Position numbers and translations under genes: made by a program. The notes under the pieces were generated by a model. It ran no database searches. It was not told the DNA's origin and saw nothing but the letters and a program-made list of their open reading frames with translations. Shown piece by piece: positions 53,228-62,778 of a stretch of 64,000 nucleotides of DNA. Position 1 is the first letter of the stretch, and each line of letters opens with the position of its first letter. Source of the DNA: Rhodanobacteraceae bacterium (GTDB lineage Bacteria > Pseudomonadota > Gammaproteobacteria > Xanthomonadales > SZUA-5); assembly GCA_016713135.1 (NCBI GenBank), contig JADJPR010000022.1, positions 1-64,000 on the forward strand, given 5' to 3'.

Positions 53228-54474
53228 GGCTGTTCCATCCACTGTCGCTGGCGATCGGCCTGCGCTACACAGGCGCCAAACGGCGCAATCACTTCATCTC
53301 GTTCATCTCGCTGGTGTCGATGCTCGGCATTGCGCTCGGGGTCACCGCGCTGATCGTGGTGATTTCGGTGATGAACGGCTTCGAGCAGGAACTGCGCGCG
53401 CGCATCCTCGGCATGGTCTCGCACGCCACGATCACGGCCTATGGCGAGAACGTGCGCGACTGGCCGAAACTGATCGACGAGGCCAGCAAGGACCCGCACG
53501 TGGTCGGCGCGGCGCCGTACATCGAGCGCGAGGGCATGCTCCAGGCGCGGCGCATCAGCGGCGCGATGATCCGCGGCGTGGTGCCAGAGCTGGAGGCGAG
53601 CGTTTCCGAAGTCGGCAAGAGCACCAAGGAAGGCAAGTTCGAGTTGCTCACGCCGGGCAGCTATCACATGGTGCTCGGCAGCGAACTGGCGCACACCCTG
53701 GGTGTATCGCTGGGCGACTCGGTGACCCTGATGGCGCCGCAGATGCGCGCCACACCGGTCGGCGTGATCCCGCAGATGCGCCGCTTCAAGGTGGTCGGCT
53801 TGTTCGAGGTCGGAATGTACGAATACGACCGCGGGTATGCCTTCGTCCATGTCCAGGACGCGGCGAAGCTGTTCCGCGAAGGCGATGGCGTCACCGGCGT
53901 GCGCCTGAAGCTGGACGATCTGTTCAAGGCCTGGCGCGTGGCCCAGGACCTCACCACGCGCCTCGATGGGATCTACAGCGTGCGCGACTGGACGCAACAG
54001 CACAGCAACTTCTTCCGCGCGGTGCAGACCGAGAAGCTGGTGATGTTCATCATCCTCTCGCTGATCGTGGCGGTGGCCGCGTTCAACCTGGTGTCGACCC
54101 TGGTCATGGTGGTGACGGACAAGCAGGCCGATATCGCCATCCTGAGGACGCTCGGCGCCAGCCCGCAGCTGGTAATGACGGTGTTCATGGTCCAGGGCCT
54201 CGCGGTCGGCCTGATCGGCACCCTGCTGGGCCTGGCCGGCGGCGTGTCCATTGCCATGAACATCGACGTGATCGTGCCCTTCCTTGAGCGCACGCTCGGA
54301 TTCGAGGCAATGCCGGGCGACATCTACTACATCAGCAGCGTGCCTTCGCAACTGCGCTGGCCGGACGTGGGCCGCATCGGCGTGCTCTCGGTGGTGTTCT
54401 CGGTGGTGGCGACGCTGTACCCGGCATGGCGCGCCGCGCGCACCCAACCTGCCCAGGCGCTGCGCTATGAGTGA
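53224..54474 (+). CDS. lolC: lipoprotein-releasing ABC transporter permease (LolC/E family)
   Basis: 416 residues with the LolC/E plan: an N-terminal membrane helix preceded by SLAIGLRYTGAKRRNHFISF, a large periplasmic MacB-like domain (about 50-265), then three helices. SVMNGFEQELRARILGMVSH and RTLGASPQLVMTVFMVQGLA are the family motifs around the first and second membrane parts. It extracts mature lipoproteins from the inner membrane for LolA. Only one permease gene precedes lolD, so a homodimeric (LolF-like) arrangement is possible. Confidence 0.93.
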   Translation: MRLFHPLSLAIGLRYTGAKRRNHFISFISLVSMLGIALGVTALIVVISVMNGFEQELRARILGMVSHATITAYGENVRDWPKLIDEASKDPHVVGAAPYIEREGMLQARRISGAMIRGVVPELEASVSEVGKSTKEGKFELLTPGSYHMVLGSELAHTLGVSLGDSVTLMAPQMRATPVGVIPQMRRFKVVGLFEVGMYEYDRGYAFVHVQDAAKLFREGDGVTGVRLKLDDLFKAWRVAQDLTTRLDGIYSVRDWTQQHSNFFRAVQTEKLVMFIILSLIVAVAAFNLVSTLVMVVTDKQADIAILRTLGASPQLVMTVFMVQGLAVGLIGTLLGLAGGVSIAMNIDVIVPFLERTLGFEAMPGDIYYISSVPSQLRWPDVGRIGVLSVVFSVVATLYPAWRAARTQPAQALRYE

Positions 54475-55153
54475 ACCCGTGATCGCCGCCCGCGGCATCG
54501 CCAAGATCTACGCCGAGGGCGATCTGCGCGTCGAAGTCCTCGCCGAGGCGAGCCTCAGCGTCGCGCGCGGGGAGAGCATCGCGATCATCGGCGCCTCCGG
54601 TGCCGGAAAAAGCACCCTGCTGCACATCCTGGGCGGCCTGGACCTGCCGTCCAGTGGCGAGGTCGAGGTGCTCGGCAAGACCATGTCGAAGCTCTCCGAC
54701 CGCGAGCGCGGGCGGCTGCGCAACCAGGCGCTCGGCTTCGTCTACCAGTTCCACCACCTGCTGCCCGAGTTCAGCGCGCTGGAGAATGTGGCGATGCCGC
54801 TGATGATCGGCGGGGTCAGCGCCACCGACGCCAGCGAGCGCGCTTCGGCGCTGCTCAAGCGGGTGGGCCTCGGCGAGCGCCTGCGGCACAAGCCGGGCGA
54901 ACTGTCCGGCGGCGAGCGCCAGCGCGCCGCGGTGGCACGCGCGCTGGTCACGCGGCCGGCCTGCGTGCTCGGCGACGAACCCACCGGTAACCTTGACGAA
55001 CGCACCGCCGGTTCGGTGTGGGAACTGATGCTCGAGCTGAATGCGGAGATCGGCACCAGCCTGGTGATCGTCACCCACGACCGACGCCTCGCCGCGCGCA
55101 TGGATCGCGTGCTGGAACTGCGCGGCGGCCGGCTGGCTGCGGCCGAATTGTAG
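54467..55153 (+). CDS. lolD: lipoprotein-releasing ABC transporter ATP-binding protein LolD
   Basis: 228 residues. Walker A GASGAGKSTLLHILGGLDLP, the LolD-specific QFHHLLPEFSALENVAMPLM, signature GELSGGERQRAAVARAL and Walker B LGDEPTGNLD are intact. It powers lipoprotein release with the upstream permease and overlaps it by 8 bases. Confidence 0.96.
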   Translation: MSEPVIAARGIAKIYAEGDLRVEVLAEASLSVARGESIAIIGASGAGKSTLLHILGGLDLPSSGEVEVLGKTMSKLSDRERGRLRNQALGFVYQFHHLLPEFSALENVAMPLMIGGVSATDASERASALLKRVGLGERLRHKPGELSGGERQRAAVARALVTRPACVLGDEPTGNLDERTAGSVWELMLELNAEIGTSLVIVTHDRRLAARMDRVLELRGGRLAAAEL

Positions 55154-55172
55154 GCGCGGGGCTGGGCAGTCG

Positions 55173-57476
55173 GTGCGCGCATTCCGACTGCATCCGGCGC
55201 ATGGATTCGCGTTCGCGCTGGGCTGCTGCTGCGTGCTGCCGCTCGCGGCATTGCCGGGCCGGGCGTCGATTCTGACGCTTGCGGTGCTCGCGCTGGTGCT
55301 GGTGCTTTGGACCCTGCTCGGGAGCCGCGCGCGCACGGCATTGGTGCTCGGCGCCAGCGCGTTCGCCCTGGCCGGCTTCGCCTTCGCTGCCTGGACCGGT
55401 CAGGTGCGCATCGCCGAGCGCCTGCATCCGGAGCTGGAAGGCGAGGAGATCCAGTTCAGCGGCCATGTCGACGGCTTGCCGATCCGCGAATCCCGTTCGG
55501 TGCGATTCGATTTCCTGCCGCTCGTTGGCGAGCAGTCGCTGCCCCGGCGGGTCCGCCTGTCCTGGTATGAGCGGGACATCCTGCCTGCGCCCGGCGACTG
55601 CCTGACCGTGGTTGCGCGCCTCAAGCGGCCGCGGGGCGTGGTCAATCCGGCAGGCTTCGATTTCGAGCGGCATGCGCTCGCGCAGGGCATCGGCGCGACC
55701 GGATACATCGTGCGCGCGCTGCCATCGACGGGATGTTCCGCGCGCTTCGATATCGATAGCACGCGGGTCACCATTGCTTCGCAGATCGATGCTGCTTTGG
55801 AACCCGGACGGGTGCGCGCGACGCTGAAGGGTCTGGCCATTGGCGACACGCGCGAGATCGAGGACAGCGACTGGGATCTGTTCCGCGCGACCGGCACCAC
55901 GCATTTGATCGCGATCAGCGGCCTGCACGTGGGACTGGCGGCGGCACTCGGCGCGGGGCTGGTCTGGCTGGTCTACTGGCTGCTGCCGGGCCTGGGCCTG
56001 CGCTGGCCGCGACCGCAGGCGATGGCGCTCGGTGCGCTGCTGACCGCCGGGTTGTATGCGCTGATCGCCGGGTTCTCCCTGCCCACGCAACGCACCTGGC
56101 TGACCATTGCGGCGATGCTGGCCGGCGTGCTTAGCCGCCGCGAACTCGGTTGGTGGACGCGCTATGCGCTGGCGCTGGTGGCGGTGCTGCTGTTCGACCC
56201 GCTGGCCCCGCTCGGCGCCGGATTCTGGCTGTCCTTCGGTGCGGTGGCCTGGCTGATCCTCGCCTTTGGCCTGTCCTGGCGCCCACAGGCCAGATGGCGC
56301 CTGTGGTTGCTGCCGCAACTCGGGCTGACCGTGGCACTGCTGCCGCTCGGGCTCGCCTTCTTCCAGCAGGCCAGCCTCGCCGCGCCATTGGTCAACCTGC
56401 TTGCCGTGCCCTGGGTCACTTTCGTCGTGGTGCCCTTGCTGCTGCTGGCACTGCTGCTGTCGCCGCTGGCTACGCTGGCGGCGCCGGTGTGGCAGCTCGC
56501 GGCCTGGCTGCTCGGCGCTTTCGACTGGCTGGTGCTGGCGACCGCGGACTGGCCGCTGACGCGCTGGACCCTGCCGCCGCCATCGCTGCTGGCCTGGGTG
56601 CTCGCGCTCGTCGGGACCCTGTGGCTGCTGGCGCCGCGTGGCTGGCCCGGCCGGGCCCTGGGTGCCTTCGGCCTGCTGCCGCTGCTGTGGCCGCGGACGG
56701 AACCGTTGCCGGCCGGCGCCTATGAGCTGACCCTGCTGGATGTGGGCCAGGGACAGGCGGCGCTGGTGCAGACACGACAGCACACGCTGCTGGTCGATAC
56801 CGGTCCCGGATTCCCGGATGGCGGTGACCTTGGCGACCGCGTCCTTGCGCCAGCGCTGGCACAGCTGGGTGTGCGCCGCCTCGACCGCCTGATCGTCAGC
56901 CACGACGACCTTGACCATGCCGGCGGTACCGCGAGCTTGCGGCGACGGATTCCGGTCGGACGCATCGACGCTTCGGCGCCGGAGGCGATTCCCGGTGCGC
57001 GCGCGTGCCTCGCGGGCGAGCGATGGCACTGGGACGGGATCGATTTCTCGATCCTGCATCCGCCGCCGACGCTGCCCTATCTCGGCAACGAAAGCTCCTG
57101 CGTGGTGCGGATTGCCGGCCCCGGGGGAAGCGTGCTGATTCCCGGCGACATCGGCGACGTCATCGAAGGCCGCCTGATCCGAGAGCGCGCCCCGGAACTT
57201 GACGTCGACATACTGATCGCCGGGCACCACGGCAGTGCGGGATCCACCAGCGCTGCATTCCTGACGGCGACATCACCCGGCGAGGTCTGGTACTCGGCCG
57301 GCTACCGCAACCGCTTCGATTTCCCGCGGGATGAGGTGCGCCGACGCGTGGCGGCCGTCCCTGCTCGAGAGTGGAACACGGCCGATTCCGGTGCCCTGTC
57401 ACGGCGGCTCGAGGCCAGCCACGTACGGGGTACGGTTTCACAGCGTACGCTCGCACCCAGGTGGTGGCGCGAGTAG
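55173..57476 (+). CDS. comEC: DNA internalization competence protein ComEC/Rec2
   Basis: 767 residues. ComEC forms the inner-membrane channel for single-stranded DNA uptake. The N-terminal OB-like region (about 70-170, HPELEGEEIQFSGHVDGLPI) precedes the Competence membrane domain (HLIAISGLHVGLAAALGAGL around residue 245, LIAGFSLPTQRTWLTIAAML). The C-terminal metallo-beta-lactamase-like domain has ELTLLDVGQGQAALVQTRQH and SHDDLDHAGG. Start is GTG 55173, 19 bases after lolD. Presence suggests competence for transformation, though other competence genes are outside the window. Confidence 0.93.
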   Translation: MRAFRLHPAHGFAFALGCCCVLPLAALPGRASILTLAVLALVLVLWTLLGSRARTALVLGASAFALAGFAFAAWTGQVRIAERLHPELEGEEIQFSGHVDGLPIRESRSVRFDFLPLVGEQSLPRRVRLSWYERDILPAPGDCLTVVARLKRPRGVVNPAGFDFERHALAQGIGATGYIVRALPSTGCSARFDIDSTRVTIASQIDAALEPGRVRATLKGLAIGDTREIEDSDWDLFRATGTTHLIAISGLHVGLAAALGAGLVWLVYWLLPGLGLRWPRPQAMALGALLTAGLYALIAGFSLPTQRTWLTIAAMLAGVLSRRELGWWTRYALALVAVLLFDPLAPLGAGFWLSFGAVAWLILAFGLSWRPQARWRLWLLPQLGLTVALLPLGLAFFQQASLAAPLVNLLAVPWVTFVVVPLLLLALLLSPLATLAAPVWQLAAWLLGAFDWLVLATADWPLTRWTLPPPSLLAWVLALVGTLWLLAPRGWPGRALGAFGLLPLLWPRTEPLPAGAYELTLLDVGQGQAALVQTRQHTLLVDTGPGFPDGGDLGDRVLAPALAQLGVRRLDRLIVSHDDLDHAGGTASLRRRIPVGRIDASAPEAIPGARACLAGERWHWDGIDFSILHPPPTLPYLGNESSCVVRIAGPGGSVLIPGDIGDVIEGRLIRERAPELDVDILIAGHHGSAGSTSAAFLTATSPGEVWYSAGYRNRFDFPRDEVRRRVAAVPAREWNTADSGALSRRLEASHVRGTVSQRTLAPRWWRE

Positions 57477-57615
57477 CTGCACGTTTCATGGCCAGGCCTT
57501 GATGTGAAAATCCTCGGACGGGCAGGGGTCATTGTCATGACACACTCGGTGTTGAGCTGGATTTCCCCTGACTTCCGCGTCACGACCAATTTCCCGACCA
57601 GCCCCAGGTACACAC

Positions 57616-58809
57616 ATGCCCAGATTCCCGCGCTTGGCCGCATTGATTGCGGCAGCCATTGTCGGCCAGGCTGCAGCGGCTCAATCCCCGTTCCTGGCGA
57701 ACGCCTTTGCGGTGGACCGCGCCGGTTCTACTCTGCTCGACATTGCTGGCGCCCGGCTGATGGACGCGCGTGGAAACGTCCGGTTATGCGGCCAGGCGAT
57801 GGTCAGGCAGGCCCATCCGCGCCTGGACGCCAGTGGGTTTCTTGTGCGCCTGTCGGAAGGGCCGCTGCCTCCGACCGTTCGCGTCGAGCAATGGAGCGGC
57901 AGCGGCGTTCCCCAATGGCAGGTCGAAAGCACCTTTTTCAGTGGCATTGCCGCCGTGCCTACCGGTGGTGCACTGATATCCCGGCAGCAGGTTGGCGATG
58001 ACCTGATCGAGTTCCAGCGTCTGGACGCGCGCGGCAACGAACTGTGGCGGAGCCGCGCGGTGCGCGGGGAGCAGCCGCCGTCGTTCTACGAATTCATGGT
58101 CGACAAGCACGGTCGCGCTCTGTTCACACTGCCGCGACCGGTATCCGAGCGCCAATGGCAGGTTGAAGTGGGCATGCTCGATGCCGACGGCAGACTTGCC
58201 TGGGTGCACCGGCAATCGCGCGGTGGATTTTCGATTCCAACGCTGGCAGACGATGGACAGGGCAATTTCTGGTGGCACCTCGGCGCTCTGCTGACGACGG
58301 AGGGAGGTCAGCCTTCAGCGCTCGTACGGATGAGTGCGTGGGGAACGCCACTGTCGCAACGGCTCGAACTGGTCGGCGGACGGGAGATCGAGCGTCCCGT
58401 GGCGGGCGCAGAGGACGATCTCTGGTTTCTCGCCGGCAAGCCTGATGTCGATGTGGAGCTGGTTCGCCTGACAGAGGGCGGCGGGCTGGCGCGCTTTCCG
58501 ACCGGCCGCAGGGTCGCCACCCAACTGATCGCCGACGGCGACGGGGCCTGGCTCATCGCCAACACTGGCGTGCACGAATTCACAATCGATCACTACACGG
58601 CTGCTGGCCGACAATGGTCGCGCGTATTGCGCGGACTGCGCGATGCCCGGCTGGACATTCAGCCGGGCGGCGACCTGCGCTTGCTCGCGCTCGAGAATTC
58701 CGGGATCTCGCTGCGGCGCATATCGGCGGCGACCGGGCAACTGCTATGGCGCAAGAGCCGGGCGCAGATCGATCGTGAGTGCACCGCGCTGAATGGCGGG
58801 CAGGACTGA
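57616..58809 (+). CDS. secreted protein of unknown function, propeller-like
   Basis: 397 residues with signal peptide MPRFPRLAALIAAAIVGQAA (cleavage after AAAQ). The rest lacks membrane segments and shows recurring W/F-rich strand patterns such as DARGNELWRSRAVRG, LDADGRLAWVHRQS, DDGQGNFWWHLGALLTT and AATGQLLWRKS. These suggest a seven- or eight-bladed PQQ-like beta-propeller. I do not recognise a named family. It sits between comEC and exbB with 139 bases before it and 174 after it. Confidence 0.55.
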   Translation: MPRFPRLAALIAAAIVGQAAAAQSPFLANAFAVDRAGSTLLDIAGARLMDARGNVRLCGQAMVRQAHPRLDASGFLVRLSEGPLPPTVRVEQWSGSGVPQWQVESTFFSGIAAVPTGGALISRQQVGDDLIEFQRLDARGNELWRSRAVRGEQPPSFYEFMVDKHGRALFTLPRPVSERQWQVEVGMLDADGRLAWVHRQSRGGFSIPTLADDGQGNFWWHLGALLTTEGGQPSALVRMSAWGTPLSQRLELVGGREIERPVAGAEDDLWFLAGKPDVDVELVRLTEGGGLARFPTGRRVATQLIADGDGAWLIANTGVHEFTIDHYTAAGRQWSRVLRGLRDARLDIQPGGDLRLLALENSGISLRRISAATGQLLWRKSRAQIDRECTALNGGQD

Positions 58810-58983
58810 CCCCGGCCGGCGCCCGCCGCAACTTGGGGCAATTGATCGGGGCGGCAGCATGCTTCGGCTGTCACCGCGCGGGAATGCGCTCGAAGTCGCC
58901 GATTCGGGAGGGCACGCGAACCCCTCGCGCGCACATGCCCTGTATGATCGCGCGCCTTGGAAGATTGCTGCGTCGAGGTCTGC

Positions 58984-59625
58984 GTGTTCGAAATCCTGAA
59001 GTCCGGCGGCCTGGTGATGATCCCGCTGGTGCTGGCGTCCATCGTCATGGTGGGCATCATCCTGGAGCGCTTCTGGACCCTGCGCCGCAGCGCCGTGATT
59101 CCTCCCAAGCTGGGCGCCGAAGTGCGCGCCTGGGCGCGCTCGGCGAAGATCGAGCGCGATCACCTGGAGAAGCTGCGCAGCAACTCGCCGCTGGGCGCGA
59201 TCCTGGCCGCGGTGGTGGCGCATCGCCAGCGCTCCCGCGAGGTGATTCGCCAGGCGGCCGAGGACACCGGGCGTCAGGTGGTGCATCGGCTCGGCAAATA
59301 CCTGAACGCGCTCGGCACCATTGCAACCATTTCGCCGCTGCTCGGCCTGCTCGGCACCGTGTCCGGCCTGATCCGCATGTTCCTGGTGATCACCAAGGCC
59401 GGCATCGGCGACGCCAACGCGCTGGCCGGCGGCATCGGTGAGGCGCTGGTTGCCACCGCCGCGGGTCTGGTCGTGGCGATCTTCGCCTACCTGTTTCATC
59501 GCTATCTGCGCTCGCGGGTGCAGGACCTGGCGGTGGAATTGGAGCGCGAGGCAGCGGCACTGATCGACAGCCTCGAGCACGCGCCTGAGGCGGTTCCCGG
59601 CCAGCCGGTGAGGGCCGTGCGGTGA
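58984..59625 (+). CDS. exbB: MotA/TolQ/ExbB proton channel family protein
   Basis: 213 residues. One helix near the start (GGLVMIPLVLASIVMVGIIL), a cytoplasmic loop, then ATISPLLGLLGTVSGLIRMF and ALVATAAGLVVAIFAYLFHR, the TolQ/ExbB pore motifs. With ExbD it harvests the proton motive force for outer-membrane transport or cell-envelope processes. The start is GTG 58984 (VFEILKSG), matching the family start; an upstream in-frame ATG would add an unlikely cysteine-rich piece. The stop overlaps the exbD GTG start. Confidence 0.92.
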   Translation: MFEILKSGGLVMIPLVLASIVMVGIILERFWTLRRSAVIPPKLGAEVRAWARSAKIERDHLEKLRSNSPLGAILAAVVAHRQRSREVIRQAAEDTGRQVVHRLGKYLNALGTIATISPLLGLLGTVSGLIRMFLVITKAGIGDANALAGGIGEALVATAAGLVVAIFAYLFHRYLRSRVQDLAVELEREAAALIDSLEHAPEAVPGQPVRAVR

Positions 59626-60041
59626 AGTTCAGCACCCCCGAGGGCGACGAGCCCGAGATCACCGTGATCCCGCTGATCGACGTGATCCTGGTGCTGCTGA
59701 TCTTCTTCATGGCCACCGCGACTTTCGACCAGAACTCGCGGATCAAGGTCCAGCTGCCGGAAGCGTCGACCGAGGCGAAGGAAGACAGTGCAACACCGTT
59801 GATCATCCAGATCGATGCCGAAGGCCGTTACTTCGTGAACAACAGCGAAGTGGTCAACTCGCGGATCGAAACCCTCAAGGCTGCGCTGGAGCAACTGGGT
59901 GGCGAGCCGGCCGACCAGCCGGTGGTGCTGCGCGCCGATGCGCGCGCGCAACACCAGGCCGTGGTCACGGCGATGGACGCACTGGCGCAAACCGGCTACC
60001 GCAACCTTTCGATTGCGACGGTGCGCGGCAGCGAACCGTGA
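59622..60041 (+). CDS. exbD: ExbD/TolR-type biopolymer transport protein
   Basis: 139 residues with one N-terminal transmembrane helix: PEITVIPLIDVILVLLIFFM contains the conserved membrane Asp. The periplasmic domain has SRIKVQLPEAST and PVVLRADARAQHQAVVTAMD, family features. GTG start at 59622. It overlaps msbA by GTGA. Confidence 0.92.
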   Translation: MKFSTPEGDEPEITVIPLIDVILVLLIFFMATATFDQNSRIKVQLPEASTEAKEDSATPLIIQIDAEGRYFVNNSEVVNSRIETLKAALEQLGGEPADQPVVLRADARAQHQAVVTAMDALAQTGYRNLSIATVRGSEP

Positions 60042-61798
60042 GCGCGGAGCAGGGCACGTCGCAGCTGTACCGGCGGCTGCTGCCCCATGCGCGGCCGCAC
60101 TGGCCGGTGGCGCTCGCTGCGCTCTGCGGCATGCTGCTGGAGGCGAGCGTCGCTGCTGGCTTCACCGCCCTGATGCAACCCTTGCTGGACGACGCCCTTG
60201 GCGCGCGCGACAGCAGCGTGATCCGCTGGCTGCCGCTGGCCATCATCGGCCTGTTCGTCGCGCGGGGCCTGGGCGTCTACATCGGCGATTACGGCATGGC
60301 CTGGATCAGCCGGCGGGTGATTGCCGACCTGCGCGCGCAAGTGTTCGGACGTTACCTCGTGCTGCCGTCGCGCTTCTTCGCCGAACGCGCCAGCGGCGAT
60401 GTCCTCGCGCGCCTGAGCTTCCAGGTCGAGCAGATCGGGCAGGCCTGTACCGAGGGCCTCAAGATTCTGGTGCTCGACAGCCTGATCATCGCCGGCCTGC
60501 TCGGCGTGATGACCTTCTACAGTCCGCAACTGACGCTCTCGGTGCTGTTGGCCGGGCCACTGATCGCGGTGGTCGTGCGGCTGGTGTCCAAGCGCTACCG
60601 CGCGATCAGCCGGCGCATCCAGACCTCGGTGGCGGACGTCACCCAGATCGGCCAGGACGTGATCCTGGGCGAGCGCGAGATCAAGATCTACGGTGGTCAG
60701 CGCGACGAGGCGGAGCGCTTCAGCCGTGTCAACGAGCACAACCGGCGCCAGCACCTGAAGGTCTCGGCGACCAACGCGATGAGCTCGGCGCTGGTGCAGA
60801 TCCTCGCCGCGAGCAGCCTGGCGCTGGTGGTCTACGTGGCCACGCGCCCCGGCGAACTGGAGCGCCTGACGCCCGGCGCGTTCACCGCTTTCATGACTGC
60901 GATGCTGGCGATCCTGCCGTCGCTGAAGCGCCTGACCAGCGCGCAGGCGCTGATCCAGCGCGGGCTGGCGGCGGCCGAGTCGGTATTCGAGATCCTCGAC
61001 CAGCCCGGCGAAGCAGACGAAGGCACGCTGGCGCCGGAGCGTGTACGTGGCGAGATCAGCCTGCGCAAGGTGAGCGTGCGCTACCCGGGGCGCGAGGACT
61101 ACGCCCTGCGAGAGGTCTCGCTGGACATCCCGGCAGGCCAGACCGTGGCACTGGTCGGCCGCTCTGGCAGCGGCAAGAGCACCCTGGTGGCCCTGCTGGC
61201 GCGCTTCATCGCGGCCGAGTCGGGCGAAGTGTGCATCGATGGCGTGCCCATCGAGCAGTACCGGCTGAGGTCATTGCGTGAGCAACTGGCGCTGGTCAGC
61301 CAGCAGATCGTGCTGTTCAACGACAGCATCGGTCGCAACATCGCATACGGCGACCTGCGCCGCTGCGAGCCAGCGGCGGTGGCGGCGGCCGCGCGCGCCG
61401 CGCATGCCTGGGAATTCATCGAGGCGCTGCCGGATGGCATCGACACCACCATCGGCGAGCGCGGGGCGAGCCTGTCCGGCGGGCAGCGCCAGCGGCTGGC
61501 GATCGCCCGCGCGTTGCTCAAGAACGCACCGATCCTGATCCTGGACGAGGCCACCTCGGCGCTCGACAACGATTCCGAACGCCTGGTGCAGCAGGCGCTG
61601 CGCACCGCGATGGCCGGGCGCACCACGATCGTCGTGGCCCATCGCTTGAGCACCATCGAGCACGCGGACCGAATCGTGGTCATGGACCAGGGGCGCATCG
61701 TCGAGCAGGGCGCACACGTTCAGTTGCTGGCGCGCGGCGGCCTGTACGCGGCGCTCTACCGTGCGCATGGCAGCGAAGCCGATGCCGATTTCCCCTGA
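60038..61798 (+). CDS. msbA: lipid A export permease/ATP-binding protein MsbA
   Basis: 586 residues, close to E. coli MsbA (582). It flips core-lipid A across the inner membrane. Six helices in the first 310 residues are followed by the ATPase with Walker A GRSGSGKST, Q-loop VSQQIVLFNDSIGRNIAYGD, signature ASLSGGQRQRLAIARAL, Walker B ILILDEATSALD and AHRLSTIEHADRIVVMDQG. GTG start at 60038 overlaps exbD. Its partner lpxK starts inside its 3' end. Confidence 0.95.
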   Translation: MSAEQGTSQLYRRLLPHARPHWPVALAALCGMLLEASVAAGFTALMQPLLDDALGARDSSVIRWLPLAIIGLFVARGLGVYIGDYGMAWISRRVIADLRAQVFGRYLVLPSRFFAERASGDVLARLSFQVEQIGQACTEGLKILVLDSLIIAGLLGVMTFYSPQLTLSVLLAGPLIAVVVRLVSKRYRAISRRIQTSVADVTQIGQDVILGEREIKIYGGQRDEAERFSRVNEHNRRQHLKVSATNAMSSALVQILAASSLALVVYVATRPGELERLTPGAFTAFMTAMLAILPSLKRLTSAQALIQRGLAAAESVFEILDQPGEADEGTLAPERVRGEISLRKVSVRYPGREDYALREVSLDIPAGQTVALVGRSGSGKSTLVALLARFIAAESGEVCIDGVPIEQYRLRSLREQLALVSQQIVLFNDSIGRNIAYGDLRRCEPAAVAAAARAAHAWEFIEALPDGIDTTIGERGASLSGGQRQRLAIARALLKNAPILILDEATSALDNDSERLVQQALRTAMAGRTTIVVAHRLSTIEHADRIVVMDQGRIVEQGAHVQLLARGGLYAALYRAHGSEADADFP

Positions 61799-62768
61799 AC
61801 GCCTGCAGGCGATCTGGTATGGCGGCACGCCCGCGCCGGGGTGGTTGCGCGCGCTGACGCCGGTGTACGCGACGCTGCGCGGGCTGGCCCAGTTGCCCTA
61901 TCGCCTGCGCCTCAAACGTCCGGCCAGCCTGGATGTGCCGGTGGTGGTGGTCGGCAACCTCACGGTCGGCGGCACCGGCAAGACGCCGCTGGTGATCGCG
62001 CTGGTCGAAGCCCTGCGCGCACGCGGCTGGATCGTCGGCGTGGTCAGCCGTGGATATGGGCGCAAGACCCGCGGTGTCCGGCTGGTCGACCACACCAGCA
62101 CGGCCGCCGAAGTGGGTGACGAACCCTTGCTGATCGCCCTGCGCACCAAGGCCCCGGTGGCGGTCGGCGAGGACCGCGTGGAGGCTGCGCGACGGCTGCA
62201 GGGTGTGGTGCCGCTGGATGTGCTGATCGCCGATGACGGCCTGGAGCACCTGTCGCTGCCGCGCTGCTGCGAGATCGTGGTGATCGACGGCCAGCGCGGC
62301 TTCGGCAATGGCAGGCTGCTGCCGGCCGGACCGCTGCGTGCGCCGCTGTCGCGACTGGACCGGGTCGACCTGCGGGTGCGCAACGGCGGTGAGCCGCACG
62401 CCGGCGAACTGGCGATGCGGCTGCGCATCACGGGCCTGCGGCCGATGGCGGCGGGGCCGGTGGAGCCGGTCAGCCGCTGGGCCGGCCGGCGTGCGCACGT
62501 GGTGGCCGGCACGGGGAACCCGGAGCGGGTGTTCGCCAGCGCGCGCGAGATCGGGATCGATGTGATTCCGCACCCGTTGCCGGACCATGTCGACTACGCA
62601 GCCAGCGGCGTGCCGGCCTTCGACGACGAACTGCCCTGTCTGACCACCGCCAAGGACGCCGTGAAGCTGCCGCGGCGCCCGGGCTGGTACGTGATGGAGC
62701 TGGGATGCGAGATCGACCCGGCCATCGTCGGCCGGGTCGTCGAATGCGTGGAGCGCTCGTCCGGCTGA
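61782..62768 (+). CDS. lpxK: tetraacyldisaccharide 4'-kinase LpxK
   Basis: 328 residues. LpxK phosphorylates the lipid A disaccharide. The P-loop VVVGNLTVGGTGKTPLVIAL, VVSRGYGRKTRG, VGDEPLLIALRT, VLIADDGLEHLSLPR and a late ELPCLTTAKDAVKL motif are present. Start ATG 61782 (MPISPERLQAIWYGG) is preferred to the upstream GTG 61761. It overlaps the end of msbA by 17 bases. Confidence 0.95.
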   Translation: MPISPERLQAIWYGGTPAPGWLRALTPVYATLRGLAQLPYRLRLKRPASLDVPVVVVGNLTVGGTGKTPLVIALVEALRARGWIVGVVSRGYGRKTRGVRLVDHTSTAAEVGDEPLLIALRTKAPVAVGEDRVEAARRLQGVVPLDVLIADDGLEHLSLPRCCEIVVIDGQRGFGNGRLLPAGPLRAPLSRLDRVDLRVRNGGEPHAGELAMRLRITGLRPMAAGPVEPVSRWAGRRAHVVAGTGNPERVFASAREIGIDVIPHPLPDHVDYAASGVPAFDDELPCLTTAKDAVKLPRRPGWYVMELGCEIDPAIVGRVVECVERSSG

Positions 62769-62778
62769 AGCTTCAGCC
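62763..62778. terminator. 16-base perfect palindrome shared by convergent stops
   Basis: GGCTGAAGCTTCAGCC contains the lpxK stop (TGA 62766-62768) on one strand and the stop of the opposing gene (62775-62773) on the other. It could act as a bidirectional terminator, although no T-tracts are seen beyond a short CTTTG. Confidence 0.35.

Noticed and set aside
55071..57230. A 719-codon minus-strand frame opposite comEC
   Set aside because: Gln/Arg-rich shadow; the plus strand has all ComEC domains.
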